Source: Fodinicola acaciae (GTDB lineage: Bacteria; Actinomycetota; Actinomycetes; Mycobacteriales; HKI-0501). Taken from it: 64,000 bases of DNA. The stretch is from NCBI RefSeq assembly GCF_010993745.1, contig NZ_WOTN01000002.1, forward strand, positions 1,674,001 to 1,738,000. The letters run 5' to 3'. The position numbers were made by a program, and so were the translations under genes. The notes below the pieces were generated by a model that did no database searches, was not told where the DNA came from, and saw nothing but the letters and a program-made list of their open reading frames with translations. This document shows, piece after piece, positions 25,957 to 34,746 of this stretch. Every line of letters begins with the position of its first letter. Positions within the stretch are counted from its first letter, which is position 1.

Positions 25957-26694
25957 ATGCGGGTCGCGGTGCTGGCGGACATTCACGGAAACCTGCCGGC
26001 GCTGGACGCCGTACTGGCCGACGTCCAGGCGGTGGGGGTCGACCGCATCGTGCTCAACGGCGACCTGCTCACTGGCCCGATGCCAATGCAGACGCTCGAG
26101 CGGCTGCGTGGCCTTGGCGACCAGGCGGTGTGGATCCGCGGCAATGCCGACCGCGAGCTGGTCGCCGCGTACGACGGCGAGCCAAACGACCTGCCCGAGG
26201 TCGCCGTGGCGCCAACCGAATACTGCGCGGCGCACCTGAGCCGCAAGCATCGCGACTTCCTCGACGGCCTGCCGCAGTCGGCCACGCTGGAGGTGACCGG
26301 CCTCGGCAAGGTGCTGTTCTGCCACGCGACCGGCCGCAGCGACACCGAGATCGTGCTCGTCGACTCGCCGCTGGAACGCTTCCGCGAAGCCTTCGCCGGC
26401 TCCGACGAGCCGACCGTGGTGCTCGGCCACACGCACATGCCGTTCGACCGGCTGGCCGACCGCCGGCGGTTCGTCAACCCCGGCAGCGTCGGCATGCCGT
26501 ACGCGGCGACGCCGGCCGCCTACTGGGGTCTGCTCGGCCCTGACGTGGTGCTGCGCCGCACCGCGTACGACCCGAAGGCGGCCGCCGACACGATCCTGGC
26601 CGCCGCGCCGGACTATCCGGACGTGCACGCCTTCATCGCCGACAACGTCCTCAACATCCCGTCCGACGCAGAAGCCCTGGCCGCCTTTTCTTAA
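25957..26694 (+). CDS. Metallophosphoesterase (YfcE/MPP-like)
   Basis: A 245-residue cytoplasmic calcineurin-like phosphoesterase. The dinuclear metal site motifs appear in order: DIHGN (about 8-12), NGDLLTG, RGNADRE, a His in LFCHATGRSD and GHTHMPF near 150. It probably hydrolyses a phosphodiester or phosphomonoester; the substrate is unknown. A GGAG site precedes the ATG. The stop TAA (26692-26694) is also the left target duplication of the MITE-like element that follows. Confidence 0.9.
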   Translation: MRVAVLADIHGNLPALDAVLADVQAVGVDRIVLNGDLLTGPMPMQTLERLRGLGDQAVWIRGNADRELVAAYDGEPNDLPEVAVAPTEYCAAHLSRKHRDFLDGLPQSATLEVTGLGKVLFCHATGRSDTEIVLVDSPLERFREAFAGSDEPTVVLGHTHMPFDRLADRRRFVNPGSVGMPYAATPAAYWGLLGPDVVLRRTAYDPKAAADTILAAAPDYPDVHAFIADNVLNIPSDAEALAAFS

Positions 26695-26838
26695 GAGCCT
26701 GTTGGTCAAAGCCCAAACGCCGCCAGCCGGCACCGGACGAAAACCCACCATAGCGCGCTATTTGGGCTTCCGTCGGGCATCGGCTGGACGACGTTTGGAC
26801 CTCGACTCTCTCGCGCACCATCGTTGACCAACAGTCTC
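26695..26838. mobile_element. MITE-like element, copy 2 (TAA target duplication)
   Basis: A 144-base non-coding element with ends GAGCCTGTTGGTCAA and TTGACCAACAGTCTC, flanked by TAA on both sides (26692-26694 and 26839-26841). Near the right end it has TTTGGACCTCGACTCTC, shared with the other copies. TNA duplications and GAGCCTG ends are characteristic of the IS1031 group of the IS5 family. There is no transposase, so it would move only in trans. Confidence 0.75.
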
Positions 26839-27668
26839 TAAGAGTCTTTCTTGGGCCCGAAAAGTCGGTCGATGTTGTCCAGCGCGGCCTGCAGGGCCGG
26901 CGACGGCAGGAAGTGGATGTAGATGGTCTTGGAGTCGACGATCCGCTCCGGATCGGCGTCGAACGGACCGTCGTGGCCGACCGTGCTGATCTCCACACCG
27001 GACTCGTTGGGCCGCAGCTGGTCCCACTCCTGCTGGCAGACATACCCGAGCGCATAGCGGATCGAGTCAGGCGGCAGGTTGGTCGACTTGGCCAGCTTGT
27101 TGATGCTGGTGCGCCAGTGTTCGGGACTGCGCCGGCGATCCCACTGCATCCAGAACGCCTCAATGGCCTCGGCCAGCGCGCTGCCCCAGCGCAGCCGGCT
27201 GTCCTCGGCCAGCCACGACTCGTCGATCGTCAGCACCTCGTCGGGCCGCGGCAGGAACCGGTGCGTACGCCACCGCTCGTCCGGACCGCCGCGACCCTCC
27301 ACAGTGAGCAGGCCGAGCCGCACCATCACCTCGGCGAGCTCACGTACGGTCGACGGCACCGGGATGCCCGCGTCGGTCAGCGCCGCGACGCAGACCCCGC
27401 GCCGCCACGCCGTGCGCTCCTCCGGAGAATTGGTCCGCTCGTCGATGCCCCACTCCCACCGCGGCGCGGTGTCCAGGCCGCCGTACGCGTTGCGTTCGAA
27501 CCAGCTCTGGCCAACCCGCAGGACGAGCGCGTCCAGGCCGCCGTCGTAGTCGTGGATCTCCGCCTTGATCGCCAGCAGCCGCAGCGACTCGGCCGGCGGA
27601 GGCAGCAGCCGGGACCAACCCGAGTCGTACCACTCGGTGTCGGCCGGCATCGCCTCGAAGCCGCTCAC
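26838..27668 (-). CDS. Uncharacterised protein, 276 residues
   Basis: A soluble protein of about 276 residues with no motif that I recognise. It begins VSGFEAMPADTEWYDSGW and contains Trp-rich segments, an Arg/Glu-rich centre and a region near 80-170 (REIAE-like helices, LTDAGIPVPSTVRELAEVMVRLGLL) that could be a winged-helix-like fold. GTG 27668 was chosen because AGGAGG lies eight bases upstream; ATG 27701 has none. The stop codon TAG is assembled from the last base of the MITE-like element and its target duplication. It is divergent from the iron-dehydrogenase gene. Confidence 0.6.
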   Translation of the reverse strand: MSGFEAMPADTEWYDSGWSRLLPPPAESLRLLAIKAEIHDYDGGLDALVLRVGQSWFERNAYGGLDTAPRWEWGIDERTNSPEERTAWRRGVCVAALTDAGIPVPSTVRELAEVMVRLGLLTVEGRGGPDERWRTHRFLPRPDEVLTIDESWLAEDSRLRWGSALAEAIEAFWMQWDRRRSPEHWRTSINKLAKSTNLPPDSIRYALGYVCQQEWDQLRPNESGVEISTVGHDGPFDADPERIVDSKTIYIHFLPSPALQAALDNIDRLFGPKKDS

Positions 27669-27768
27669 TGCCACCTCCTCCTGCTCGCGCGTCACCGACA
27701 TTCTTCCAGCACTCGGTGACATTCGAGTGTCCGGCGCGAGCGCGGCGCGGCGGCGTTACGGTGGCCCG

Positions 27769-29052
27769 ATGACGGAGATCACCGAGGAGACCATCTTCAC
27801 CTGGGGTGCGCCGCCGCTGAAGTTCGGCGCGGGTGCCTCCGACGAGATCGGCTTCGAGATGTCGCAGTACGGCGTGCGGCGCGTGCTCATCCTGACCGAC
27901 GCCGGCCTGGTGGCCGCCGGCATCCCGGAGCGGATCGCGGACAACCTGCGCCGCTACGAGATCGCCGCCGAGGTGTTCGACGGCGTACACATCGAGCCGA
28001 CCGACGACAGCTTCACCAAGGCCGTCGGCTATGCGCGCGAGCAGGGACCGTGGGACGGGTTCGTCGCGGTCGGCGGTGGTTCCTCGATCGACACCGCCAA
28101 AGCGGTCAACCTGCTCACCTCGTATCCAGGTGAGCTGATGGACTATGTCAACAAGCCGATCGGGGCCGCCAAGCCGCCGCCGGGCCCGCTGAAGCCGCTG
28201 ATCGCCGTACCGACCACCGCCGGCACCGGGTCGGAGAGTACGGCGATGTGCATCATGGACATCCTGTCGATGAAGGTGAAGACCGGGATCAGCCACTGGC
28301 GGCTGCGTCCGACGCTGGCCGTCGTCGATCCGCTGCTCACGATGACGCTGCCGGCCGGCGTCACCGCGGCCGCCGGCATGGACATCGTCTGCCACGCTCT
28401 CGAGTCATACACGGCGCGCTGGTTCACGACTTTTGACCGTAAGAAGCCGGAGGAGCGGGTCACCTACTGCGGCTCCAACCCGATTTCCGATCTGTGGTGC
28501 GAAAAGTCGATGGCTCTGCTGGCCTCCTCGTTTCGCCGCGCCTACACGCACGGATCGTCCGATGTGGACGCTCGTACGGACACGATGATGGCGGCCACTT
28601 TTGCCGGGATGGGGTTCGGAAACTCCGGCGTGCACATCCCGCACGCCAACGGCTATCCGATCGCCGGCCGGGTCCGGTCGTACGTGCCGGACGGCTATCC
28701 GCCGGACGAACCGATGGTGCCGCACGGCCAGGCGGTGTCGCTGACCGCGCCGGAGGCCTTCCGGTTTTCCTTCGACAGCGCGCCGGAACGACACCTGAGG
28801 GCGGCGTCACTGCTCGGGCCGGACGACCAGAAGCAGAACGATCCGCGCGAGCAGCTGCCGAGCGTACTGGTCAGCCTGATGCGCGACATCGGCATTCCGA
28901 ACGGGATCAGCGCGGTCGGCTATACCGAGAACGACATCCCCGATCTGGTGCCGGGGACGATGAAACAGCAGCGGCTGCTGGCGACCTGCGCCAAGGTGCC
29001 GACCGAGGACGACATCGCGGCCATCTTCGCCGGCTCCCTCACCAACTGGTGA
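27769..29052 (+). CDS. Iron-containing alcohol dehydrogenase, hydroxyacid-oxoacid transhydrogenase type
   Basis: A 427-residue Fe-ADH family protein. The NAD-binding GGGSSIDTAK (about 103-112) and PTTAGTGSE (about 149-157) are intact, and metal ligands fit DPLLT, GMDIVCHALESYTA and the later HGQAVSLTAPEAF. The long insert around YCGSNPISDLWCEKSM, the HIPHANGYPIAG segment and the overall length match the ADHFE1/HOT branch, which oxidises 4-hydroxybutyrate coupled to 2-oxoglutarate reduction. The ATG at 27769 matches the family N terminus. It is followed closely by a convergent membrane-protein gene. Confidence 0.85.
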   Translation: MTEITEETIFTWGAPPLKFGAGASDEIGFEMSQYGVRRVLILTDAGLVAAGIPERIADNLRRYEIAAEVFDGVHIEPTDDSFTKAVGYAREQGPWDGFVAVGGGSSIDTAKAVNLLTSYPGELMDYVNKPIGAAKPPPGPLKPLIAVPTTAGTGSESTAMCIMDILSMKVKTGISHWRLRPTLAVVDPLLTMTLPAGVTAAAGMDIVCHALESYTARWFTTFDRKKPEERVTYCGSNPISDLWCEKSMALLASSFRRAYTHGSSDVDARTDTMMAATFAGMGFGNSGVHIPHANGYPIAGRVRSYVPDGYPPDEPMVPHGQAVSLTAPEAFRFSFDSAPERHLRAASLLGPDDQKQNDPREQLPSVLVSLMRDIGIPNGISAVGYTENDIPDLVPGTMKQQRLLATCAKVPTEDDIAAIFAGSLTNW

Positions 29053-29071
29053 TTTTTTCGGAAACTAGGCC

Positions 29072-29548
29072 CTAGGCGGCGGAGGTGGTGCGGCGGGCCA
29101 CGTCGGCGGCGACGCCGGAGAAAGTGGTGATGCCGCGGCCGCGTTCGGCGATGGGGAAGCGGGAGATCCGCTCGCGGGCGAACCGGTCCCGCAGCGAGCT
29201 CCAGCCTTCCCGCTCGGCCAGGTGCGGATGCAGCTCACGCAGTACGGTGATGATCTCGATCATGGCGCGCTCGTCGCGCAGCACCCGCGCGCCGAGCGGA
29301 CGTACGAGCAGCAGATGCGCGGCCAAAAACGCGAGCAGGGCCGCCAGGCCGGTCAGGACCGCGTACGTCAGCGACACCGGCGTCAGCGACACCACGGCGA
29401 GGATGCCGATCAGCAGCACCAGCGTCTGCAGCACGCGCGCGACGCCGACGCGGTGCCGGCCGTGGTCGACGCCGGCCAGCAGCCGCTCGGCAACCTGCAG
29501 TGCCTCGTCGAAGTCGGCGCCGCTGGCCGGCCGCGCGTCCGATGTCAC
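29072..29548 (-). CDS. Two-helix membrane protein coupled to NTPase
   Basis: A 158-residue protein. An N-terminal soluble helix region (about 1-35) leads to two adjacent transmembrane helices (about 40-85), then a cytoplasmic C-terminal helical domain with ERAMIEIITVLRELHPHLAEREGW. No known motif was recognised. GTG start at 29548 has a GGGGAGG site and overlaps the stop of the upstream NTPase gene (GTGA), so the pair is translationally coupled and probably works together, perhaps anchoring the NTPase to the membrane. This is inference from arrangement only. Confidence 0.65.
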   Translation of the reverse strand: MTSDARPASGADFDEALQVAERLLAGVDHGRHRVGVARVLQTLVLLIGILAVVSLTPVSLTYAVLTGLAALLAFLAAHLLLVRPLGARVLRDERAMIEIITVLRELHPHLAEREGWSSLRDRFARERISRFPIAERGRGITTFSGVAADVARRTTSAA

Positions 29549-30411
29549 AGATACCTCCCCAAAACCGTGAAAAACTGCCGGCGTACGGCGGTCGTCTGCG
29601 CGTCGTCGAACTGGCGCGGCTGTTTCGGCAGGCCGACGCCGAAGTCGTGGCCGGCGGCGTACGAGCTGATCGGCAGCACGGCGAGCTGGACGTCGTTCTT
29701 GCCGTCGGCGGTCAGGCCGCGCAGCACCTCGCCAAACGGCGAGTCGGCGGTCGGATGGCCGGGCACCGGGATGTAGTACTCGCGCGCGGCCGCGATGTCC
29801 GACCAGAACAGGTCGCATTTGGCCACCGCCACCACCAGCCAACGCAGCCGGTCGAGCGCGCCCGAGGTGGCGAGTTTGTCCGCCAGTACGCGGAAATCGG
29901 CCAGCTCGCCGGCGCGGTGCCAGGCGCGTACGGTGTCCGCGTTGACCGGCTGGCCGGCGGCGCGGATCTCGTCGAGCATGGTGGCGCGGTTGCCGGCGTT
30001 CCAGGCGGTGTTGTAACCCCAGCACACCACGTGGATGATGCCGGCCGGACCGGCGCCGGCGGCCAGCAGCTCGTCGAACGCGGCGGCCTGGTTGTTGGAC
30101 CGCTGGCCGGGCACCACGATGACCGACGAGCGCCGCCGCTGGTCGCCGCGCGCCACCGCCAGCCGGTGTTTTTCCCGGTCGTGGCTTTGTCCCGGCGGTT
30201 GGTAGGCCGGTCCGGTCCGGTCCACCAACGCGTCGAACAGCACCGACTTGCCGGCTCCTGGCTGGCCGGTGATCGCGATCCGTGCGCCCGTCCGGCCGAG
30301 CCGCGCCCTCCGCAGCCGCAGGTCCGGCGGGTCGGCCGCGGCCGGCTCGGTGCCGGCCTGCTCGGCCTCGGCCCAGGTGGTGCTCACGTCTTCCCAGAAG
30401 TCAGCGGACAC
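29545..30411 (-). CDS. P-loop GTPase-like protein
   Basis: A 288-residue protein with Walker A GQPGAGKS (about 49-56) and a later VAVAKCDLFW, which resembles the GTPase G4 motif (N/T-K-x-D) with Ala in place of Asn. The middle contains VIVVPGQ, a possible G3-like segment (DxxG replaced by VPGQ). So it is a P-loop protein of the TRAFAC/GTPase type with atypical motifs. It is upstream of and overlaps the two-helix membrane gene. Biological role unknown. Confidence 0.65.
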   Translation of the reverse strand: MSADFWEDVSTTWAEAEQAGTEPAAADPPDLRLRRARLGRTGARIAITGQPGAGKSVLFDALVDRTGPAYQPPGQSHDREKHRLAVARGDQRRRSSVIVVPGQRSNNQAAAFDELLAAGAGPAGIIHVVCWGYNTAWNAGNRATMLDEIRAAGQPVNADTVRAWHRAGELADFRVLADKLATSGALDRLRWLVVAVAKCDLFWSDIAAAREYYIPVPGHPTADSPFGEVLRGLTADGKNDVQLAVLPISSYAAGHDFGVGLPKQPRQFDDAQTTAVRRQFFTVLGRYL

Positions 30412-30501
30412 TCACACCTCCGTCGCCGGAGTTTTCGTTGGATTCTCGGCTCAGACAGTACGGCACGAGGTGAAGCAGCCGTCATCGGATCCGGGGGTCG
30501 C

Positions 30502-31167
30502 CTACGGCGGCGTGACCAGGCCGGTCCGGTATGCCATCGCGACCAGTTGCGCGCGGTCGCGTGCGCCGGTCTTGGTCAGCGCGCGGCTCACGTGCGTTTT
30601 CGCCGTGGTGGGGCTGATGAACAGCCGCTCGGCGATCTCGTCGTTGGCCAGCCCCTCGGCGACGAGCGTGACCACCTCGCGTTCGCGCTCGGTCAGCGCC
30701 GACAGCGAGCCGAGGTCCACAGTGGACGGTTCCGGTGTGCTGGCGATCCTGGCGATCATCCGCCTGGTCACGCCGGGCGACAGCAGGCCGTCGCCGCTCG
30801 CGATCACCCGGATCGCGCGCAGCAACTCGGCCGGATCGGTGTCTTTCACCAGAAATCCGCTGGCACCGGCACGCAACGCGCCGAGCACGTGCTCGTCGTG
30901 ATCGAAGGTCGTCAGCACGAGTACGCGCACGCCGGCCAGGTCCTCGTCGGCGGCGATGGCGCTGGTCGCCTCGATGCCGTCCATGCCGGGCATCCGGATG
31001 TCCATCAACACCACGTCCGCGCGTGACTGGCGTACCCGGTCGAGCACCTCCTGGCCGGTGCTCGCCTCGCCGACCAGCTCCATGTCGTCCTCTGTTTCCA
31101 CCAGCGTACGAAAACCCGCGCGCACCAACGCGTGGTCGTCGGCGATCAGCACCCGGATGCGGCTCAT
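30502..31167 (-). CDS. LuxR-family response regulator
   Basis: A 221-residue NarL/FixJ-type regulator. Receiver domain 1-120 has the acidic pair DD near residue 10, phosphoacceptor Asp in LMDIRMPGMDG (about 56), a conserved Thr and the Lys in FLVKD. The C-terminal HTH has LTEREREVVTLVAEGLANDEIAERLFISPTTAKTHV-type sequence. Its ATG overlaps the sensor kinase stop by four bases (ATGA), making a two-gene two-component operon. Targets are unknown. Confidence 0.93.
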   Translation of the reverse strand: MSRIRVLIADDHALVRAGFRTLVETEDDMELVGEASTGQEVLDRVRQSRADVVLMDIRMPGMDGIEATSAIAADEDLAGVRVLVLTTFDHDEHVLGALRAGASGFLVKDTDPAELLRAIRVIASGDGLLSPGVTRRMIARIASTPEPSTVDLGSLSALTEREREVVTLVAEGLANDEIAERLFISPTTAKTHVSRALTKTGARDRAQLVAMAYRTGLVTPP

Positions 31168-32306
31168 CGCGGCAGCTCGCAGGCGACCCGGAAGCCGGTG
31201 GTGACCCGGCCGGCGTCGAACCGGCCACCGAGCGTACGCGCGCGTTCGCGCATGCCGGCTAGGCCGTTTCCGTTTCCTGACGGCGATTCGGCGGCCGTGC
31301 CGTCGTCTTCCACAGTGATACGCAGGAAATCCGGCCGGTAGGAGAGCTCGATGGTGACCTCACTGGCTTTCGCGTGCCGTACGACGTTGGTCAGCGCCTC
31401 CTGCACGATCCGGTAGGCGGCCAGCTCGACCGCCGCCGGCAGCGCGGACACCTCGCCGGTCACCGACAGCCGAGCGCGTACGCCGGCGGCCTCGACCATG
31501 CCGGTCAGCTCCGGCAGCCGGCCGAGGCTCGGCGAGTGCTCCTCGGCGCCGTCGGAGCGCAGCGCGCCGACCACGCCGCGCAACTCCCGCAGGGCCTCGG
31601 TGCTCGTCTTTTTGATGGCTTCCAACGCTTCTCTCGCCTTCTCCGGCCGCCGGTCCAGCACGTGCGCGGCCACGCCGGCCTGCACGCTGATCGAGGCGAT
31701 GGTGTGCGCGACCACGTCGTGCACCTCGTACGCGATCCGCAGCCGCTCCTCGTTGACCAGCCGCGCCGCCTCGGCGTCCCGGTCGCGCTCGGCACGCGCC
31801 ACCCGGTCCAGCATTTCCTTGCGCCAGGCCAGGTAATAGCGGATCGCCTCGCCGACGGCGACCGAGGTGGTGAGGATCAGCACCGCGTTGATGCTGTAGT
31901 CGTACGCGTGAGGGCTGTCGAAGACGGCCTGGATGACGGCGATGCCGCTGGCGGTGGTCAACGCGCCGGCCGCGACTCCCCACCACCGGCCGAGCACGAC
32001 GGTCAGCGTCACGCAGACGATCATCGGCACCGCGATCACGGCTCGGCCGTAATAGCCGGCGCCAAACCATGCGAACGTCGTTCCGATCGCGACGACGGCC
32101 GCCGGCACCGGATATCGCCGGCGGACCAACAGCGAAGCGCTCATCAGCAGGAGGAGCGCGCCGGCCAGCAGGTCGAACGGCCGCCGGTCGACGCCGGCCG
32201 GTCCCATGCCGGTGATCCCGGACCAGCCGACCGCTGCACCGACCAGCACGGCCAGCGCCAGGTCGGGCCAGCCGGGCCGTCGATCGCGAAACCACAGCCT
32301 GCGCAC
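31164..32306 (-). CDS. Sensor histidine kinase (HisKA_3 type)
   Basis: A 380-residue membrane kinase with about five to six N-terminal helices (residues 15-150), a short coiled linker and the dimerisation/phosphoacceptor segment RLRIAYEVHDVVAHTIASI (His about 200). The HATPase_c domain follows, with the N box QEALTNVVRHA, DDG, and GNGLAGMRERA. It autophosphorylates and passes phosphate to the adjacent LuxR-type regulator. Lacking a periplasmic sensor domain, it probably senses a membrane state. It is divergent from the amidohydrolase gene. Confidence 0.92.
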   Translation of the reverse strand: MRRLWFRDRRPGWPDLALAVLVGAAVGWSGITGMGPAGVDRRPFDLLAGALLLLMSASLLVRRRYPVPAAVVAIGTTFAWFGAGYYGRAVIAVPMIVCVTLTVVLGRWWGVAAGALTTASGIAVIQAVFDSPHAYDYSINAVLILTTSVAVGEAIRYYLAWRKEMLDRVARAERDRDAEAARLVNEERLRIAYEVHDVVAHTIASISVQAGVAAHVLDRRPEKAREALEAIKKTSTEALRELRGVVGALRSDGAEEHSPSLGRLPELTGMVEAAGVRARLSVTGEVSALPAAVELAAYRIVQEALTNVVRHAKASEVTIELSYRPDFLRITVEDDGTAAESPSGNGNGLAGMRERARTLGGRFDAGRVTTGFRVACELPR

Positions 32307-32410
32307 GACTCCACGCTAGCCGGTGACCAGCGCGGACGCGTCGCCGTCCGGCAGTACGCGCGCGTACATCCGGTGGCGTAGGTTGAGAGGCCGACGATGC
32401 GGAGGACCTG

Positions 32411-33475
32411 ATGGACGTCACGGCGATCACGAACGCTCGGGTTTTCGACGGCGACAAGCTGTCCGGCCCGCGGACGGTCGTCATCGACGGCGCGGTGATC
32501 GGCGACGATGCCGCGACGCCGACGCGCGTGGTCGACGCCGGCGGCGCTGTTTTGTTGCCGGGCCTCATCGACGCGCACGTACACCTGCACGATCGTGTTG
32601 TTCTGGAGAAACTGGCGCGACACGGCGTGACTTCCGCGCTGGACATGGCAACCTGGCCGCCGGATCGGCTGGCGTCGCTGCGTGAGGTGCCGGGCCTGAC
32701 CGACATTCGCAGCGCCGGCCTGCCGGCGATCGGCCCCGGCGGCATTCACGCGCAGATGCTCGGCCTGCCGCCGGAGGCGATCGTCACCGAGCCGGAGCAG
32801 GCCGAGCCGTTCGTCGCCGAGCGGGTCGCGGAAGGCTCCGACTACCTGAAAATCGTGCTGGAAGCGCCAGGTGGCGGCGGCCCGGAGCTGTCGGCCGCGA
32901 CGGCTCTGGTCGAGGCCGCGCACCAGGCCGGCAAGCGGGTCGTCGCACATGCCACCTCGGTCGCCGCATACGAGATGGCGATGACCGCCGGAGCCGACGT
33001 CATCACGCACTCGCCGATCGGTGGGCCGCTGACCGGCGACCATGCCGAGCGTCTGGTGGCGGCCGGCCGGGTCGTCATCCCGACGCTGATCATGATGCGT
33101 AAGGTCACGGAGCAGTTCGGCAGAGCCGAAGGATTTGCCGGAGCTCTGCGATCGGTCGCCGAGATGCATCGTGCGGGCGTCCCGGTGTTGGCCGGCACCG
33201 ACTCCGCCAATGCCGTGCCGGGGATGGCGTTTCAGGTCAACCACGGCGAAAGCATCCACGAGGAGCTGGCGCTGCTGGTCGAGGCGGGACTGACCACGGT
33301 CGCGGCGTTGCGTGCCGCGACCGAGCTGCCGGCGCGATATTTCGGCCTGGCCGACCGCGGCCGCGTCGCCGCCGGTCTGCGCGCCGACCTGCTGCTCGTC
33401 GACGGAGATCCGCTGGCCGACATCACCGCGACCCGCAACGTCGTACGCGTCTGGTGCGGTGGTGTCGAGGTCTGA
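32411..33475 (+). CDS. Amidohydrolase family protein
   Basis: A 354-residue metal-dependent hydrolase of the imidazolonepropionase/prolidase-like branch. Metal ligands are visible: HVHLH (about 56-60), a probable carbamylated Lys in DYLKIV, His in VVAHATS, His in VITHSP and Asp in LAGTDS. The C-terminal ADLLLVDGDPLADI strand block is typical. A GGAGG site precedes the ATG. The substrate is unknown. It stands alone, upstream of a small membrane-protein gene. Confidence 0.88.
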   Translation: MDVTAITNARVFDGDKLSGPRTVVIDGAVIGDDAATPTRVVDAGGAVLLPGLIDAHVHLHDRVVLEKLARHGVTSALDMATWPPDRLASLREVPGLTDIRSAGLPAIGPGGIHAQMLGLPPEAIVTEPEQAEPFVAERVAEGSDYLKIVLEAPGGGGPELSAATALVEAAHQAGKRVVAHATSVAAYEMAMTAGADVITHSPIGGPLTGDHAERLVAAGRVVIPTLIMMRKVTEQFGRAEGFAGALRSVAEMHRAGVPVLAGTDSANAVPGMAFQVNHGESIHEELALLVEAGLTTVAALRAATELPARYFGLADRGRVAAGLRADLLLVDGDPLADITATRNVVRVWCGGVEV

Positions 33476-33523
33476 GTAGTTTTGCCGATGGCCGCGGGGC
33501 GTACGCGGCGTAGCGTCGGCCGT

Positions 33524-33658
33524 ATGAAGCCGATGCAGAGGATTTTCCTCGTCGCGGCCGTCGTCCTGCTGGCGGTGCTCGTGCTGGTCGGTCTCGCCTT
33601 CGTCGGTTGGATGGTGCTGGTGATGATCGCGTTGAGCAACTACGGAAGCAACAAATGA
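33524..33658 (+). CDS. 44-residue single-pass membrane protein
   Basis: A short gene beginning MKPMQRIFLVAAVV, with one hydrophobic helix over about residues 7-37 and a polar NYGSNK tail. Its stop codon overlaps the ATG of the UbiA-type gene (ATGA at 33655-33658), so the two are coupled in translation; this is the main evidence that it is real. It could assist or regulate the prenyltransferase in the membrane. No homologue is recognised. Confidence 0.55.
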   Translation: MKPMQRIFLVAAVVLLAVLVLVGLAFVGWMVLVMIALSNYGSNK

Positions 33659-34746
33659 TCCGGCGGCTGCGGTTGGTCGTAGTCGTCGCGCGTCCAGCGG
33701 TCTGCGTGTTGTTGGCCATGTACGCCGGAATCGGCTTTTTCCAGTCCGGCCACCGCGAGGACTTCTGGTTGCTTTTCCGCGTGCTGCTGGCGGTGGCCGG
33801 TTTCCTCGCGTTTTCGGTCGCCTGCAACGACATCGCCGACGAGCGGATCGACAGGGTGAACCTCGGCGGCGATCGCCGAAGGCCGCTGGTCACCGGTTTC
33901 GGCCGTCGTACGGAAATCCGCGTCATCGGAGCCACCGCGGCGATCGTCGCGCTCGCCGCGAGTGCGTCGCTGGGCTGGCTGGCGTTGCTCGTCCTTTCCT
34001 GCGGTCTGGTGCTGAGCGCCGGATATTCCATCCGGCCCGTACGAATCGCCGACCGCGGCGCCGTCGCGTCGCTGATGCTGCCGGCCTGTTACGTCGCGGT
34101 GCCCTACCTGCTCGGCCATATCGCCGGCGGATCGACGTCGAGCGTCTGGCTGCTGGCCGGCCTTTACGTCGGTTTCATCGGCCGGATCCTGCTGAAGGAC
34201 TTCCGTGACGTACGCGGCGACGCGCTGTTTGGCAAGCGTACGTTCCTGGTGCGGCACGGACGCCGCTGGACCTGCGTCTTCAGCGCGTGCTGCCTCGCCA
34301 TCGGTGGGGCGCTGTTGGTGGCGACTGTGTCCGCGCCATCGGCGATCCTGGTGACCGGTTACCTCGGTGGCACAGCCGCCAGCATCGCACTTCTGTTTGC
34401 CTTGGCGAAAGATCGTGGTCCGCGGCGTGACGAGGCCGTTATTTCCGCGATCGCGATCGTCGGCCGTGGCGTTTTGTTGGTGCTGCTCATGCATCTCGGT
34501 GCGCTGACCGTGCATTTGGCGGCATTGCCGTACAACCTGCTGCAGGCGACTCTGATCGCGATCACCGCCACGCAGGCCGTCATGATGTTTCGATCGGGGC
34601 CGCCGTTTCCGGTGGTCGCGCGCTTTCGCCAGGACATGGCACCATGGACCACCAGTGCCACGTCGAGCGTGAAAGGACCGGATGGAGCACGAACAGCGGT
34701 CACGGGTCGAGATCCTGGGCCCCTTCCGCTGCTGGTTGAACGGTAG
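33655..34746 (+). CDS. UbiA-family prenyltransferase
   Basis: A 363-residue integral membrane enzyme with about nine helices. Both Asp-rich, Mg-diphosphate binding motifs are present: NDIADERID (about 58-66) and KDFRDVRGD (about 182-190), followed by GKRTFLVRHG. UbiA enzymes attach a prenyl chain to an aromatic or related acceptor. The acceptor here is unknown. The last 65 bases overlap the next gene's start in another frame, so the C-terminal tail (PDGARTAVTG...) is probably not structurally important. Neighbouring regulator and FAD monooxygenase genes would fit a small specialised-metabolism locus, which is inference. Confidence 0.87.
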   Translation: MIRRLRLVVVVARPAVCVLLAMYAGIGFFQSGHREDFWLLFRVLLAVAGFLAFSVACNDIADERIDRVNLGGDRRRPLVTGFGRRTEIRVIGATAAIVALAASASLGWLALLVLSCGLVLSAGYSIRPVRIADRGAVASLMLPACYVAVPYLLGHIAGGSTSSVWLLAGLYVGFIGRILLKDFRDVRGDALFGKRTFLVRHGRRWTCVFSACCLAIGGALLVATVSAPSAILVTGYLGGTAASIALLFALAKDRGPRRDEAVISAIAIVGRGVLLVLLMHLGALTVHLAALPYNLLQATLIAITATQAVMMFRSGPPFPVVARFRQDMAPWTTSATSSVKGPDGARTAVTGRDPGPLPLLVER

